From contig CAMZHI010000007.1 of NCBI GenBank assembly GCA_947306755.1, positions 1 through 49,336 of the forward strand: a DNA stretch of 49,336 nt. The letters are read 5' to 3'. The notes under the pieces are model-generated. The model was not told where the DNA came from, did not search any database, and saw nothing but the letters and a program-made list of their open reading frames with translations. Both the position numbers and the translations under genes were made by a program. Below, one piece after another: positions 36,351 through 44,422 of this stretch (the first letter of the stretch is position 1; each line of letters begins with the position of its first letter). This DNA comes from an uncultured Clostridia bacterium. Its GTDB lineage: Bacteria; Bacillota; Clostridia; TANB77; CAG-508.

Positions 36351-38894
36351 TCAACTTTTTAATCTTTTTAAAGTATTAGCAATTTTATTTGTATATCTCC
36401 ATCTTTTACTTTCATATATTTTTTGTAATTCTTCATTTAAAGATTCTCCCTGTAGTTTTAAATCTGCAATAGCCTTATCCTTTGATTTTATTTGATTTAA
36501 AAAATAGTCTTTGGCTTCTAATAAATCTTTAAGCTGTTTATTTAATATATTGATGTCATTAGTTAGTTTTGTAATTTCATTATCACTTATATTTTGAGTT
36601 AATTCATCATACTTCAATGCTTTAATACTAGTTTTTATCTCATTTGTTTTTATTAATTCGAAAAATTGATCTCTATATTTTGTATAATTTGCAGAAGTAA
36701 CTAAACATGGATTAGCTTTTAAGATATCCTCAAGAGTAGTATATTTATACTCTGTATTTACTTTTATTTCTTCAAAGATCATTTTTCCTATTTTTGAATT
36801 TACAATTACAGCTGATACCCCTTTATCATCGTTCATTTCTGGGAATACATTTTCAATCCCCCAATAATCTCCTAAAATTATATCTGACCTACTCTTCTTA
36901 TTAAATTTCATTTGACAATTATAACAAGATTCTCTTAAAATATAATTACTTAAAAATCCATTCATATAAGTATCATCTGTAAATGGTACTATATCTTCTA
37001 CTTTTTCATTTTCATAAGAAATACAATAATTATGCCATCCAAAACTTTTATTTCTAAATTTAACATTTTTTATTTGTTTATTATCTTTTCTTTCTTTTTC
37101 TTCAAGATATCTTTTAAAAACTTCTGGGCTAGGTACTCCATGGCAAATTATAGATACACATATCAAATTTTCATATTCTGTATTTAAATATGATTTTAAT
37201 CCTTCTATTTGGCAAGGTGTTCCTGTAAACAAAACTTGTTTACCTTTATCTAAATCCTCTTTTACAACTTTTAAAATATCTCCTATTTCACTTTGTAAAT
37301 ACTTTGAACCAATTATTTTATATAAATCTTTTTCACTTTCAATTCGTATATGTTTTAATACTTTATTTTCAAAATTAGCTCCATAAACAACTCCATGTTT
37401 ATTAAATACATTTTTCGCGATGAGAGATACTATCCCACCAGATGAACTATTATTTCTATCTTCTTCATTTAAATTAAATGCTGCATAAAATTCTGGATTT
37501 TCATATTTTGCACTATATACTTTATTTGCAGGACAATTATTTTTACATAGCCCACATTTTGTGCATTTTTCCTCATTGATTTTAGTACACAAAAAGCCTT
37601 CTTTATTTTTTATTATTTCTATTGCATTATTTGGGCAAGAATTAATACAGGCCATACAACCTGTGCATTTAAATTTAGATGTTATATACTTTTTATCTAA
37701 TAAATCTAATCGATTTAAAATCTCGTTTAATATATTATTAGAATTTTCTTGATATTTTGGCACTTTTTCACGTAAAATATTCTTAATTGTTTCTTCATTA
37801 TTAACTAAAAACTTAAATCTATCTAAAATAATTTTTGGAGTAATTGTATCTACTTGTATTACATAGTTTTCTATATTTCCAAATAAATCTAATGCAATTC
37901 CTTTTGATTTTACACTATATCCTATAACAAGTGTTGGGACTATACTAGAATATCCAGCAATACTTGCATGCGTTCTTGCTGCAATTATATAACTACAATT
38001 TGAAATTATATATTTTAATTCTTCACAGTCATATATTTTTTCATCTAAAATATTAATTCTATCTTCATCTTTATATAAATCCTTTACAATTTTTAAAGAA
38101 TCTAAATCATTATTGTTTTTAATATATACATGTGGAATTAGTGCTATATTATAATCTGTTTCTTTTAAAATGTAATCAATTAAGCTTTTTATGCTTTCTA
38201 AAATATTGTTTTCATTATTTGTATAATTAGATATAAGTGGACTTATGTTTATACCAACAACTTTTTTATTTTGCTCAAAAATACTTGGCAATTCAACTTC
38301 TTTTTTTGCTAGTGTAAATGCAGTATCTGGTGACAAAATTAAATTTTCGTCACTTAAGTATTTTCTTAATGCATTATAGGTTAACGTTTCTCTTGCAACT
38401 ACTATATCATAAGTTTTTAAATCTCTTATCATCTCATCTGATTGAATTTCTTCAAAAAGGGAAGTACACCAAAACACATTCCTTTTATTCAGTCTTTTTA
38501 TTTCTTTATTGATTGTATATAACCAATTTGGCTCTCCATAGCAATAATTATCTCCTCCTATGGACATACATATATCGACATTTTCAATTTCTTTCAAACA
38601 ATCTTTTTCATGTATTTTTTCAAAATTAGTATATTCAAATGGAATTTTTTTATAGTATTCAATTTTCTTTTTATCTTCTTCTGATAGTTCATCTTCTTTA
38701 TAATATCCTTTTATAAATTTTGTAATTATATCATTGTATGAGTTTTTATCATTCAAGTCATTTGTAGATAAAATAATATCGCCATCACACATAGTTCTAA
38801 TTTTTTTTATTGTAGTGTTAACAATTGCTTCACAGCCTTTATTTGAAAATGAACTTTCCCCATATAGTAAAAAATTGATTTTTCTTTTTTCCAT
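36351..38894 (-). CDS. Fusion of polysaccharide pyruvyl transferase-like and FrhB-like iron-sulfur domains
   Basis: An 847-residue three-part protein. Residues 1-390 resemble polysaccharide pyruvyl transferases (SFSNKGCEAIVNTTI, SIGGDNYCYGEPNWLY, VVGINISPLIS, ARTHASIAGYSS). Residues 408-455 hold two 4Fe-4S clusters: Cys410/413/416/420 and Cys444/447/450/454. Residues about 465-745 match the coenzyme F420 hydrogenase/dehydrogenase beta family (SSSGGIVSLIA, FTGTPCQIEGLKSYL, CHGVPSPEVF, DIILGDYWG). A coiled coil and a basic tail end the protein. The first part would add a pyruvate ketal to a sugar. The redox partner and substrate of the second are unknown. GGAGG precedes ATG 38894. Confidence 0.88.
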   Translation of the reverse strand: MEKRKINFLLYGESSFSNKGCEAIVNTTIKKIRTMCDGDIILSTNDLNDKNSYNDIITKFIKGYYKEDELSEEDKKKIEYYKKIPFEYTNFEKIHEKDCLKEIENVDICMSIGGDNYCYGEPNWLYTINKEIKRLNKRNVFWCTSLFEEIQSDEMIRDLKTYDIVVARETLTYNALRKYLSDENLILSPDTAFTLAKKEVELPSIFEQNKKVVGINISPLISNYTNNENNILESIKSLIDYILKETDYNIALIPHVYIKNNNDLDSLKIVKDLYKDEDRINILDEKIYDCEELKYIISNCSYIIAARTHASIAGYSSIVPTLVIGYSVKSKGIALDLFGNIENYVIQVDTITPKIILDRFKFLVNNEETIKNILREKVPKYQENSNNILNEILNRLDLLDKKYITSKFKCTGCMACINSCPNNAIEIIKNKEGFLCTKINEEKCTKCGLCKNNCPANKVYSAKYENPEFYAAFNLNEEDRNNSSSGGIVSLIAKNVFNKHGVVYGANFENKVLKHIRIESEKDLYKIIGSKYLQSEIGDILKVVKEDLDKGKQVLFTGTPCQIEGLKSYLNTEYENLICVSIICHGVPSPEVFKRYLEEKERKDNKQIKNVKFRNKSFGWHNYCISYENEKVEDIVPFTDDTYMNGFLSNYILRESCYNCQMKFNKKSRSDIILGDYWGIENVFPEMNDDKGVSAVIVNSKIGKMIFEEIKVNTEYKYTTLEDILKANPCLVTSANYTKYRDQFFELIKTNEIKTSIKALKYDELTQNISDNEITKLTNDINILNKQLKDLLEAKDYFLNQIKSKDKAIADLKLQGESLNEELQKIYESKRWRYTNKIANTLKRLKS

Positions 38895-38916
38895 TTATAT
38901 CCTCCAAATTATAAAC

Positions 38917-39921
38917 TTAGCTGTTTTTTATAATATAATTCCACGAATCTTTACACATATCTTCTAATTTTTTTTCAGCAATCCATCCAAGTTCTTCTTT
39001 GGCTTTTTTAGGGTCTGCATAGCATACTGCTATATCACCGGGTCTTCTATCTGTAATTCTATAATTTACTTTTTTACCTGTAGATTTTTCAAATGCATTT
39101 ACCATGTCTAAAACACTATATCCTGTTCCAGTTCCCAAATTATAAATATATATACCTTGTCCTTCTTTGTCTATTTTTTCTAATGCTTTAACATGCCCTT
39201 TTGCTAAATCTACAACATGAATATAATCTCTAACTCCTGTTCCATCATGTGTTTCATAATCATTTCCAAATACTGATAATTGTTCAAGCTTACCAGATGC
39301 AACTCTAACAATATAAGGCATTAAATTGTTTGGAATTCCTTGTGGCTCTTCCCCAATTAATCCACTTTCATGGCTACCTACAGGATTAAAATATCTTAAT
39401 ATACATATATCCCATGTATTGTCTGAATTATATATATCTTTCAATATTTGTTCTATAAATAGTTTTGTGTTTCCATATGGATTAGTTGTTCCTCCAACTC
39501 TACACTCTTCTGTTAAAGGTATTCTTTCAGGTTCACCATATACTGTTGCAGATGAGCTAAAAATAAACTTTTTGCAATTGTATTTTCTCATTGTATCAAG
39601 TAAAACTAAAGCACCTGAAACATTATTTGTATAGTATTCAATTGGTTTGCTTACTGATTCTCCTACTGCTTTAAAACCTGCAAAATTAATTACTGCATCT
39701 ATTTGATTTTCTTCAAAAACTTTTTCTAACTTTTCTCTATCTTTATAATCCATTTTATAGAATTTAAAATCTTTTCCTGTAATTTTCTTAATTGCATCTA
39801 ATGCTTTTTCATTACTATTTGAAAAATCATCTATTATAACTAAATCTTTTCCTTTGTTTAATAATTCCACTGCTGTATGGCTTCCAATGTATCCTGCTCC
39901 ACCTGTTAATAAAATTGACAT
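38917..39921 (-). CDS. galE: UDP-glucose 4-epimerase
   Basis: Interconverts UDP-glucose and UDP-galactose (possibly the N-acetyl forms), supplying precursors for the polysaccharide. The 334-residue short-chain dehydrogenase-type protein has [15 protein letters not shown] for NAD binding, the Ser/Thr-containing [11 protein letters not shown], and the catalytic NPYGNTK (Tyr-x3-Lys). It also has [12 protein letters not shown] and [12 protein letters not shown], all normal for GalE. The start is ATG 39921, 4 nt after AGGAGGAG; the upstream ATG (39936) lies before that site. It overlaps closely with the end of cpsB. Confidence 0.96.
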   Translation of the reverse strand: MSILLTGGAGYIGSHTAVELLNKGKDLVIIDDFSNSNEKALDAIKKITGKDFKFYKMDYKDREKLEKVFEENQIDAVINFAGFKAVGESVSKPIEYYTNNVSGALVLLDTMRKYNCKKFIFSSSATVYGEPERIPLTEECRVGGTTNPYGNTKLFIEQILKDIYNSDNTWDICILRYFNPVGSHESGLIGEEPQGIPNNLMPYIVRVASGKLEQLSVFGNDYETHDGTGVRDYIHVVDLAKGHVKALEKIDKEGQGIYIYNLGTGTGYSVLDMVNAFEKSTGKKVNYRITDRRPGDIAVCYADPKKAKEELGWIAEKKLEDMCKDSWNYIIKNS

Positions 39922-39932
39922 TTTTCTCCTCC

Positions 39933-40715
39933 TCATTTCTTCGAATTCATTATCAACTTTTCTTTAAAGCTATATTTAAACTCTTTTGGTTCAGTTTGTT
40001 CTATTTCTTCATTTTGTAATACTTTTTTAGGATTTACAATAGTAAGCTCATCCAACTTTTCTTTTCCAACAATTTCTTCTATTCTTTCTAAAATCTCTGG
40101 AATCTTTGGATATATAGTGTTTGGTCTGTGTACATCTGTGCCCAAAAAACTTATCATTTCACTTTCAAGAAATTTTTTTGCTAAAATTTCTGTTTTTTCT
40201 CCATACCATCCTATTATACTTGCAAAATTTAATTGCATTAAAACTCCTGTATCCAAAAGCTCATACATTAGACTAGGATCTTGGTGAATAAATCTATATC
40301 TTTCTGGATGAGCAAGTATTGGAGTAATATTGTTTTGCAACATTTCATATAAAACATCATACACATTAATTGGTTTAACATTCATAGCAAATTCAAAAAG
40401 CATATATTTTGAATTATTTATTGTAGTTATTCTGTTATCATTTAAAAGTTTTATAATGTTTTCTGAAAAATAAACTTCATTACCTAAATATAAATTAACA
40501 TTAATGTTTTCCTTTTTCAAAGCCGTAGATAATGCATTAATCCATTCTTGTCTTTCATCTACTGTTGATTCATAATAGTTTTCTATATAATGTGATGTAG
40601 ATATAATAGAATCAAATCCTACTGATTCCGCTTCTTTAATCAAATTAAAAGTTTCTTCAACACTTCTAGATCCATCATCTATATTAGGTAATATATGTGT
40701 GTGAAAATCTATCAT
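39933..40715 (-). CDS. cpsB: Protein-tyrosine phosphatase, CpsB/CapC/YwqE PHP family
   Basis: A 260-residue manganese-dependent PHP phosphatase that dephosphorylates the cognate bacterial tyrosine kinase and so controls polymer length and export. Metal-site motifs are [14 protein letters not shown] at the N-terminus, [22 protein letters not shown] and [10 protein letters not shown]. It is immediately downstream of the kinase gene on the same strand. The C-terminal 30 residues are charged and lie outside the catalytic fold. Confidence 0.94.
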   Translation of the reverse strand: MIDFHTHILPNIDDGSRSVEETFNLIKEAESVGFDSIISTSHYIENYYESTVDERQEWINALSTALKKENINVNLYLGNEVYFSENIIKLLNDNRITTINNSKYMLFEFAMNVKPINVYDVLYEMLQNNITPILAHPERYRFIHQDPSLMYELLDTGVLMQLNFASIIGWYGEKTEILAKKFLESEMISFLGTDVHRPNTIYPKIPEILERIEEIVGKEKLDELTIVNPKKVLQNEEIEQTEPKEFKYSFKEKLIMNSKK

Positions 40716-40733
40716 ACCTCTTACCTTCTATCT

Positions 40734-41681
40734 CTATGTATTTTTCTCTTTTTCTAAATACTGATTAATTTGGTTTAATATATCGTTAGTCTTAGCAGTT
40801 GAAGTCATAGGTGTATCAAGAGAGCTCTGTTCTTTTTCTCTTAATGCTTTTGGAATTTCCAAATCTTTATTGTTTGAATTATTAACTTCTGTCTTTAATG
40901 GTTTTTGAGGAGTAGTATTATTTGTTTCAATTTTTTTAGTAAACTCTTCTTTAATTTTAGAATTATGCTTTTTATGTTGCTCTCCTTTATCATGTCCATA
41001 GTAATAGTATTTTTCACCATATTTCTTTGCAGATACAGGAACTTTGTTTATAATAACACCTGCTAAATTTCCACCAACATTTTTAATATTTTTTACAACT
41101 CTTTGTAATGCATCTTTTTTTGTCATTTTATGAGCTGTAACAACTATTGTAGTATCTACCATTCTAGATAGAATTACAGAGTCTGTAACTAATTCACAAG
41201 GAGTACCATCTACTATTACTATATCACACATTTTTTTTAGTTCTTCTAAAACTTTAGACATTTCTTGAGACACTAATAATTCAGATGGATTAGGTGGTAC
41301 ATTTCCAGCAGTTATTACAAATAAGTTTTCTACTTCTGTTTCTTGTATATAATCTAAAATCTGTTCTGGATTATTATTTTCAATATCAAATTCTGCTAAT
41401 AAATTTGATAAACCTGGTCTTGGAGATACTCCAAATATAGTATATTGCCTTCCTTTTCTCATGTCTGCATCTATCAAAATTACTCTTTTTCCTGCTTGAG
41501 CAAAGGTAACTGCTAAATTAGAAGTAACCCAACTTTTTCCTTCTCCTGGAAAAGTTGATGTAACAAGAAGAGTTTTCATTTTTTTACTACTACTCATAAA
41601 TTGTATATTAGTTCTTAATGTTCTAAAAACCTCTGAAATTGGAGATTTAGGATCTTTATGTGCTATAACTTCTTTTTTCAT
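40734..41681 (-). CDS. cpsD: Capsular tyrosine-protein kinase, CpsD/CapB/YwqD family
   Basis: A 315-residue BY-kinase. It has Walker A TFPGEGKSW (residues 43-51), Walker A' VILIDADMRKG and Walker B IVIVDGTP. The tyrosine cluster YGEKYYYYG (Tyr221, Tyr225-228) is the usual autophosphorylation site. Unlike typical members, which end near this cluster, it continues for about 87 residues of polar Lys/Asn/Thr-rich sequence. Its AAAGGAGG ribosome binding site lies within the last codons of the adaptor gene, and the two genes overlap by 4 nt, so translation is coupled. Confidence 0.95.
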   Translation of the reverse strand: MKKEVIAHKDPKSPISEVFRTLRTNIQFMSSSKKMKTLLVTSTFPGEGKSWVTSNLAVTFAQAGKRVILIDADMRKGRQYTIFGVSPRPGLSNLLAEFDIENNNPEQILDYIQETEVENLFVITAGNVPPNPSELLVSQEMSKVLEELKKMCDIVIVDGTPCELVTDSVILSRMVDTTIVVTAHKMTKKDALQRVVKNIKNVGGNLAGVIINKVPVSAKKYGEKYYYYGHDKGEQHKKHNSKIKEEFTKKIETNNTTPQKPLKTEVNNSNNKDLEIPKALREKEQSSLDTPMTSTAKTNDILNQINQYLEKEKNT

Positions 41682-42382
41682 TTTCTTTTGCCTCCTTTTA
41701 CATTTGCAATATTATCGATTAATGGAATTGAAACTAAAACAGGTATACCAAATCCCTTTTCTATATCTTCAGTTGATTTGATTGTGGTATCTAACATATT
41801 TGCAATTACCACATAAAAGACTGATATTACTGCACCTATGAATGCAAATATTAAAACATCATTTGTATGATTAATATTAGATGGTGTATAATTTGGTATT
41901 GCTTGATCCAACACATTAATATTATTAATCTTATATAATTCCTTAACTTTTTCACTAAATACTTTTGCTATTTCATTTGCAATTTTCGCGGCTTCATCAG
42001 CATCTTCATTTGTAACTGTAATTCTAATAATATCAGCATCTTCAACAGCACTTACAGAAACCTGTTTTTTTAATTCATTATCTTTTATGCTTAAATTTAA
42101 ATTTTCTATTACAGATCCTACAACAGCATCACTTTTAACAATTTCACTATATGTAGAAACTAATTTCGAGTTCAAATTGACATCTGTCGTTGTTATAGCA
42201 TTTGATGTTTCACTACCACTTGCACTAGCTAGTACAAGTGTTGTTTTAGCACTATATTTAGGTTCAACAAAACCAATCGTATATACTACACCTATTCCTA
42301 TAAATACAATAATAATTATTAAAATTTGAAATATTTTGCTCATGAATAAATCAAATAGTTCTTTTAAATCTAATTCTTCCAT
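41678..42382 (-). CDS. cpsC: Polysaccharide co-polymerase and kinase adaptor, Wzz/CpsC/YveK family
   Basis: A 234-residue inner-membrane protein with two transmembrane segments (about residues 17-38 and 177-200) around an extracytoplasmic Wzz domain (YSAKTTLVLAS, NSKLVSTYSEIVKSD, VLDQAIPNYTPS). The short cytosolic tail normally activates the CpsD kinase. It sets polymer length together with CpsD and CpsB. It is the first gene of the operon; GAGGAG lies about 8 nt before ATG 42382. Confidence 0.94.
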   Translation of the reverse strand: MEELDLKELFDLFMSKIFQILIIIIVFIGIGVVYTIGFVEPKYSAKTTLVLASASGSETSNAITTTDVNLNSKLVSTYSEIVKSDAVVGSVIENLNLSIKDNELKKQVSVSAVEDADIIRITVTNEDADEAAKIANEIAKVFSEKVKELYKINNINVLDQAIPNYTPSNINHTNDVLIFAFIGAVISVFYVVIANMLDTTIKSTEDIEKGFGIPVLVSIPLIDNIANVKGGKRK

Positions 42383-42419
42383 CGTTTTTCTCCTCTTCTA
42401 TTTTGTATTTTACTTGGTA

Positions 42420-42448
42420 ATTGTATTATATTTTATAAAAAAAAACAA
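42420..42448 (-). promoter_or_regulatory. Probable promoter of the polysaccharide operon
   Basis: On the minus strand TTGTTT (42443-42448) and TACAAT (42420-42425) are 17 bp apart, about 38 bp upstream of the cpsC start. The -35 match is modest, and an alternative TATAAT overlaps the region. Confidence 0.45.
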
Positions 42449-42469
42449 GTGGTTTTTTATTTTTTTTAA

Positions 42470-42515
42470 TTTGGGACCGGGTATTTTTTGCACGTGCAAT
42501 TGGGACCGGGTAATT
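42470..42515 (+). repeat. Two tandem REP-like arm units without a core
   Basis: TTGGGACCGGGTATTTTTTG (42471-42490) and TTGGGACCGGGTAATTTTTG (42500-42519) repeat directly across the palindrome TTGCACGTGCAA. The same unit forms the outer arms of the nested element at 43485-43687. It lies beside copy 3 of the nested element, in the promoter region of the polysaccharide operon. Confidence 0.8.
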
Positions 42516-42523
42516 TTTGAAAA

Positions 42524-42715
42524 AATTATCATTTGAGGACAGTCCTTTTTGTAAAAGTATATAAAAAAATAACTAATCCGCGTCAGCATATCGTTTTTAA
42601 AATCCGTATGGTGGGTATCCCTTAAGGGGGTACCATAGGATTTAAAAAATGATTTGCGGTTAAACAGGATTAGTTATTTACATTGTAAAAAAAGGACTGT
42701 ACTCAAATGATAATT
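42524..42715 (+). repeat. Nested inverted-repeat element, copy 3 (core 42572-42675)
   Basis: The outer arms, about 42524-42554 and 42683-42715, share AATTATCATTTGAG and AGTCCTTTTT and pair with few mismatches. The core is 104 bp and is the most degenerate of the four, with two mismatches in the inner stem (for example TTTGC against GCATA). The last bases of the right arm form the first bases of the deoD promoter -35 box. With the tandem units at 42470-42519 and the deoD promoter it fills the gap between cpsC and deoD. Confidence 0.88.
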
Positions 42716-42742
42716 GACAATAATAAATCTATTATATATAAT
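42714..42742 (+). promoter_or_regulatory. Consensus sigma-A promoter of deoD
   Basis: TTGACA (42714-42719), 17 bp, TATAAT (42737-42742): a full consensus promoter 25 bp before the deoD start codon. It directly abuts the outer arm of the nested repeat. Confidence 0.85.
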
Positions 42743-42766
42743 GTGGAAAAACAAGGAGGATTAAAT

Positions 42767-43483
42767 ATGGGAACACCACATAATAATGCAAATATTGGAG
42801 AAATTGCAAAAAATGTTATAATGCCAGGAGACCCTAATAGAGCCAAACTTATTGTAGAAAAATATTTAGAAAATGCAAAATTAGTTAGCGACGTTAGAGG
42901 AATTTTAGCATTTACTGGAACATATAAAGGAAAAGAAATTACAGTTATGGCATCTGGTATGGGTATGCCCAGTATGGGAATATATTGTTATGAACTTTAT
43001 AAATACTATGATGTAGATAATATTATAAGAGTAGGTTCTTGTGGAGCAAATAACCCAGATTTAAACTTATTTGATATAATTTTAACTACAGAAGTTTATA
43101 CAGAAGGAAATTTTGCATATACTTTTGCAAGTAAAGATGAACATTTTGTACAACCAAGTGAAGAACTAAATAATAAAATTTTAAAAACAGCCAAAGAAAA
43201 GAATATTTCATTATCAATAGGTCATACAGTTTGTACAGAAATATTTGATGCTTATCAATTAGACCAAAAAAGTTATAATGAAAGAATACCAAAAGACTTT
43301 AACCCATTAGGAACTGAAATGGAAGCCTTTGCACTGCTTTATACTGCAAAAGCTTTAAATAAAAATGCTGCCTGCATTATGACAGTTGTAGATTCAATGT
43401 ATAAAAATTCATTTGCAACAGCTGAAGAAAGAGAAAAAGGATTGAACAATATGATTGAATTAGCACTAGATAGTTTGTGTTAA
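42767..43483 (+). CDS. deoD: Purine-nucleoside phosphorylase, DeoD type
   Basis: Splits purine (deoxy)ribonucleosides with phosphate into base and (deoxy)ribose 1-phosphate for salvage. The 238-residue product matches the hexameric DeoD type: TPHNNANIGEIA at the start, IMPGDPNRAK (phosphate-binding loop), SGMGMPSMGIY, RVGSCGA, LGTEMEAFAL with the ribose-binding MEAF, and VVDSMYK with the base-contacting Asp. ATG 42767 lies 6-7 nt after AAGGAGG. It is transcribed alone from a consensus promoter and is flanked by two directly oriented copies of the nested repeat. Confidence 0.96.
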   Translation: MGTPHNNANIGEIAKNVIMPGDPNRAKLIVEKYLENAKLVSDVRGILAFTGTYKGKEITVMASGMGMPSMGIYCYELYKYYDVDNIIRVGSCGANNPDLNLFDIILTTEVYTEGNFAYTFASKDEHFVQPSEELNNKILKTAKEKNISLSIGHTVCTEIFDAYQLDQKSYNERIPKDFNPLGTEMEAFALLYTAKALNKNAACIMTVVDSMYKNSFATAEEREKGLNNMIELALDSLC

Positions 43484-43484
43484 A

Positions 43485-43687
43485 TTGGTAAATTGGGGTA
43501 AATTGGGACCGGGTATTTTTTGTACATTTATTAAAAAATAACTAATCCGCGTCAGCATATCGTTTTTAAAATCCGTATGGTGGGTATCCCTAAAGGGGGT
43601 ACCATAGGATTTTTAAAAATGATGTGCGGTTAAACAGGATTAGTTATTTTCATTGGTGTGCAAAAAATACCCGGTCCCAATTTACCA
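43485..43687 (+). repeat. Nested inverted-repeat element, copy 4 (core 43540-43645)
   Basis: The outer arms (about 43493-43522 and 43660-43687) share TTGGGACCGGGTATTTTTTG with the tandem units at 42470-42519 and pair almost perfectly. The 106-bp core has the same orientation as the others. The element starts directly after the deoD stop codon and ends 4 bp before the stop codon of yunB, filling the whole space between these convergent genes. Confidence 0.9.
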
Positions 43688-43690
43688 ACA

Positions 43691-44422
43691 TTACTTTATT
43701 GTCTCCATACTCTGTCCTGGCTCTATGTTATCGAAATTATAGTAAGTTGTTGGTATTTGCCCAATTATAATATGTTCTGCAAGAAGCACCTGGTTTGAGA
43801 TTTCTTCTTGCAGAGTTTTTATTGGTGTTAATATTGTTACTCTACTGTTTATTTGGAGGTAAATTCTATGTAATGTTTGATTTATACCTTGTGATACAAA
43901 TTCACTTCTTAAATCTGTTTCAACATCCCCTGCTGAACTTATTTTCAAACTCATATTAGGTCCTATTCCTGATAACATTTTTATCCCTGTTAAACTTCCA
44001 ATTGATAGTTTTATTTTGGATGAACTTGTATTGTCTAATGATTTTTGTATAAATGATGCTATATCAGATGTAAGTAAATTCATTTTTAAAATATTAGCAT
44101 TTATCATTTGTATATTGCCTTCTGAATCTTTTTCTATTGTAAATAAGTCTTCATAGCTATATCCAACAATTGCTCTTGTAGATTCTTCATTTGTTATTTT
44201 TGTAGCAATTGCTTTTGCCTCTGTTAAAGCTAAATTTTCAAAAATAGGATCAATACTATTATAAATCACTAAACATATCATTAATGCAATCATTATAATT
44301 ATTAAATAGTAAAAAAAATTTGATTTATCTTCATGTTTATTATTAAATCTATATTTTCTAGGTTTAAAAATTTTTATTCTTTTTCTCGAATATATTTTAC
44401 ACAAAGGCTGATTTTGTTGCAT
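43691..44422 (-). CDS. yunB: Sporulation protein YunB
   Basis: A 243-residue protein with a basic N-terminus, one membrane segment (about residues 37-57), and an extracytoplasmic domain with the YunB features ALTEAKAIATKI, GYSYEDLF, the SIGSLTGIKMLSGIGPN glycine-rich turn, GINQTLHRIYLQI and PIKTLQEEISNQVLLAEHIIIG. In Bacillus yunB is a mother-cell (sigma-E) gene needed for full sporulation; its molecular role is unclear. The gene start overlaps the end of sipL by 26 nt. Confidence 0.92.
   Translation of the reverse strand: MQQNQPLCKIYSRKRIKIFKPRKYRFNNKHEDKSNFFYYLIIIMIALMICLVIYNSIDPIFENLALTEAKAIATKITNEESTRAIVGYSYEDLFTIEKDSEGNIQMINANILKMNLLTSDIASFIQKSLDNTSSSKIKLSIGSLTGIKMLSGIGPNMSLKISSAGDVETDLRSEFVSQGINQTLHRIYLQINSRVTILTPIKTLQEEISNQVLLAEHIIIGQIPTTYYNFDNIEPGQSMETIK

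Noticed and set aside
73..43687. The four nested repeats as a dispersed CRISPR-like or composite-transposon end set
   Set aside because: No cas or transposase gene is present, the copies are tens of kilobases apart, all are in one orientation, and they lack spacers.
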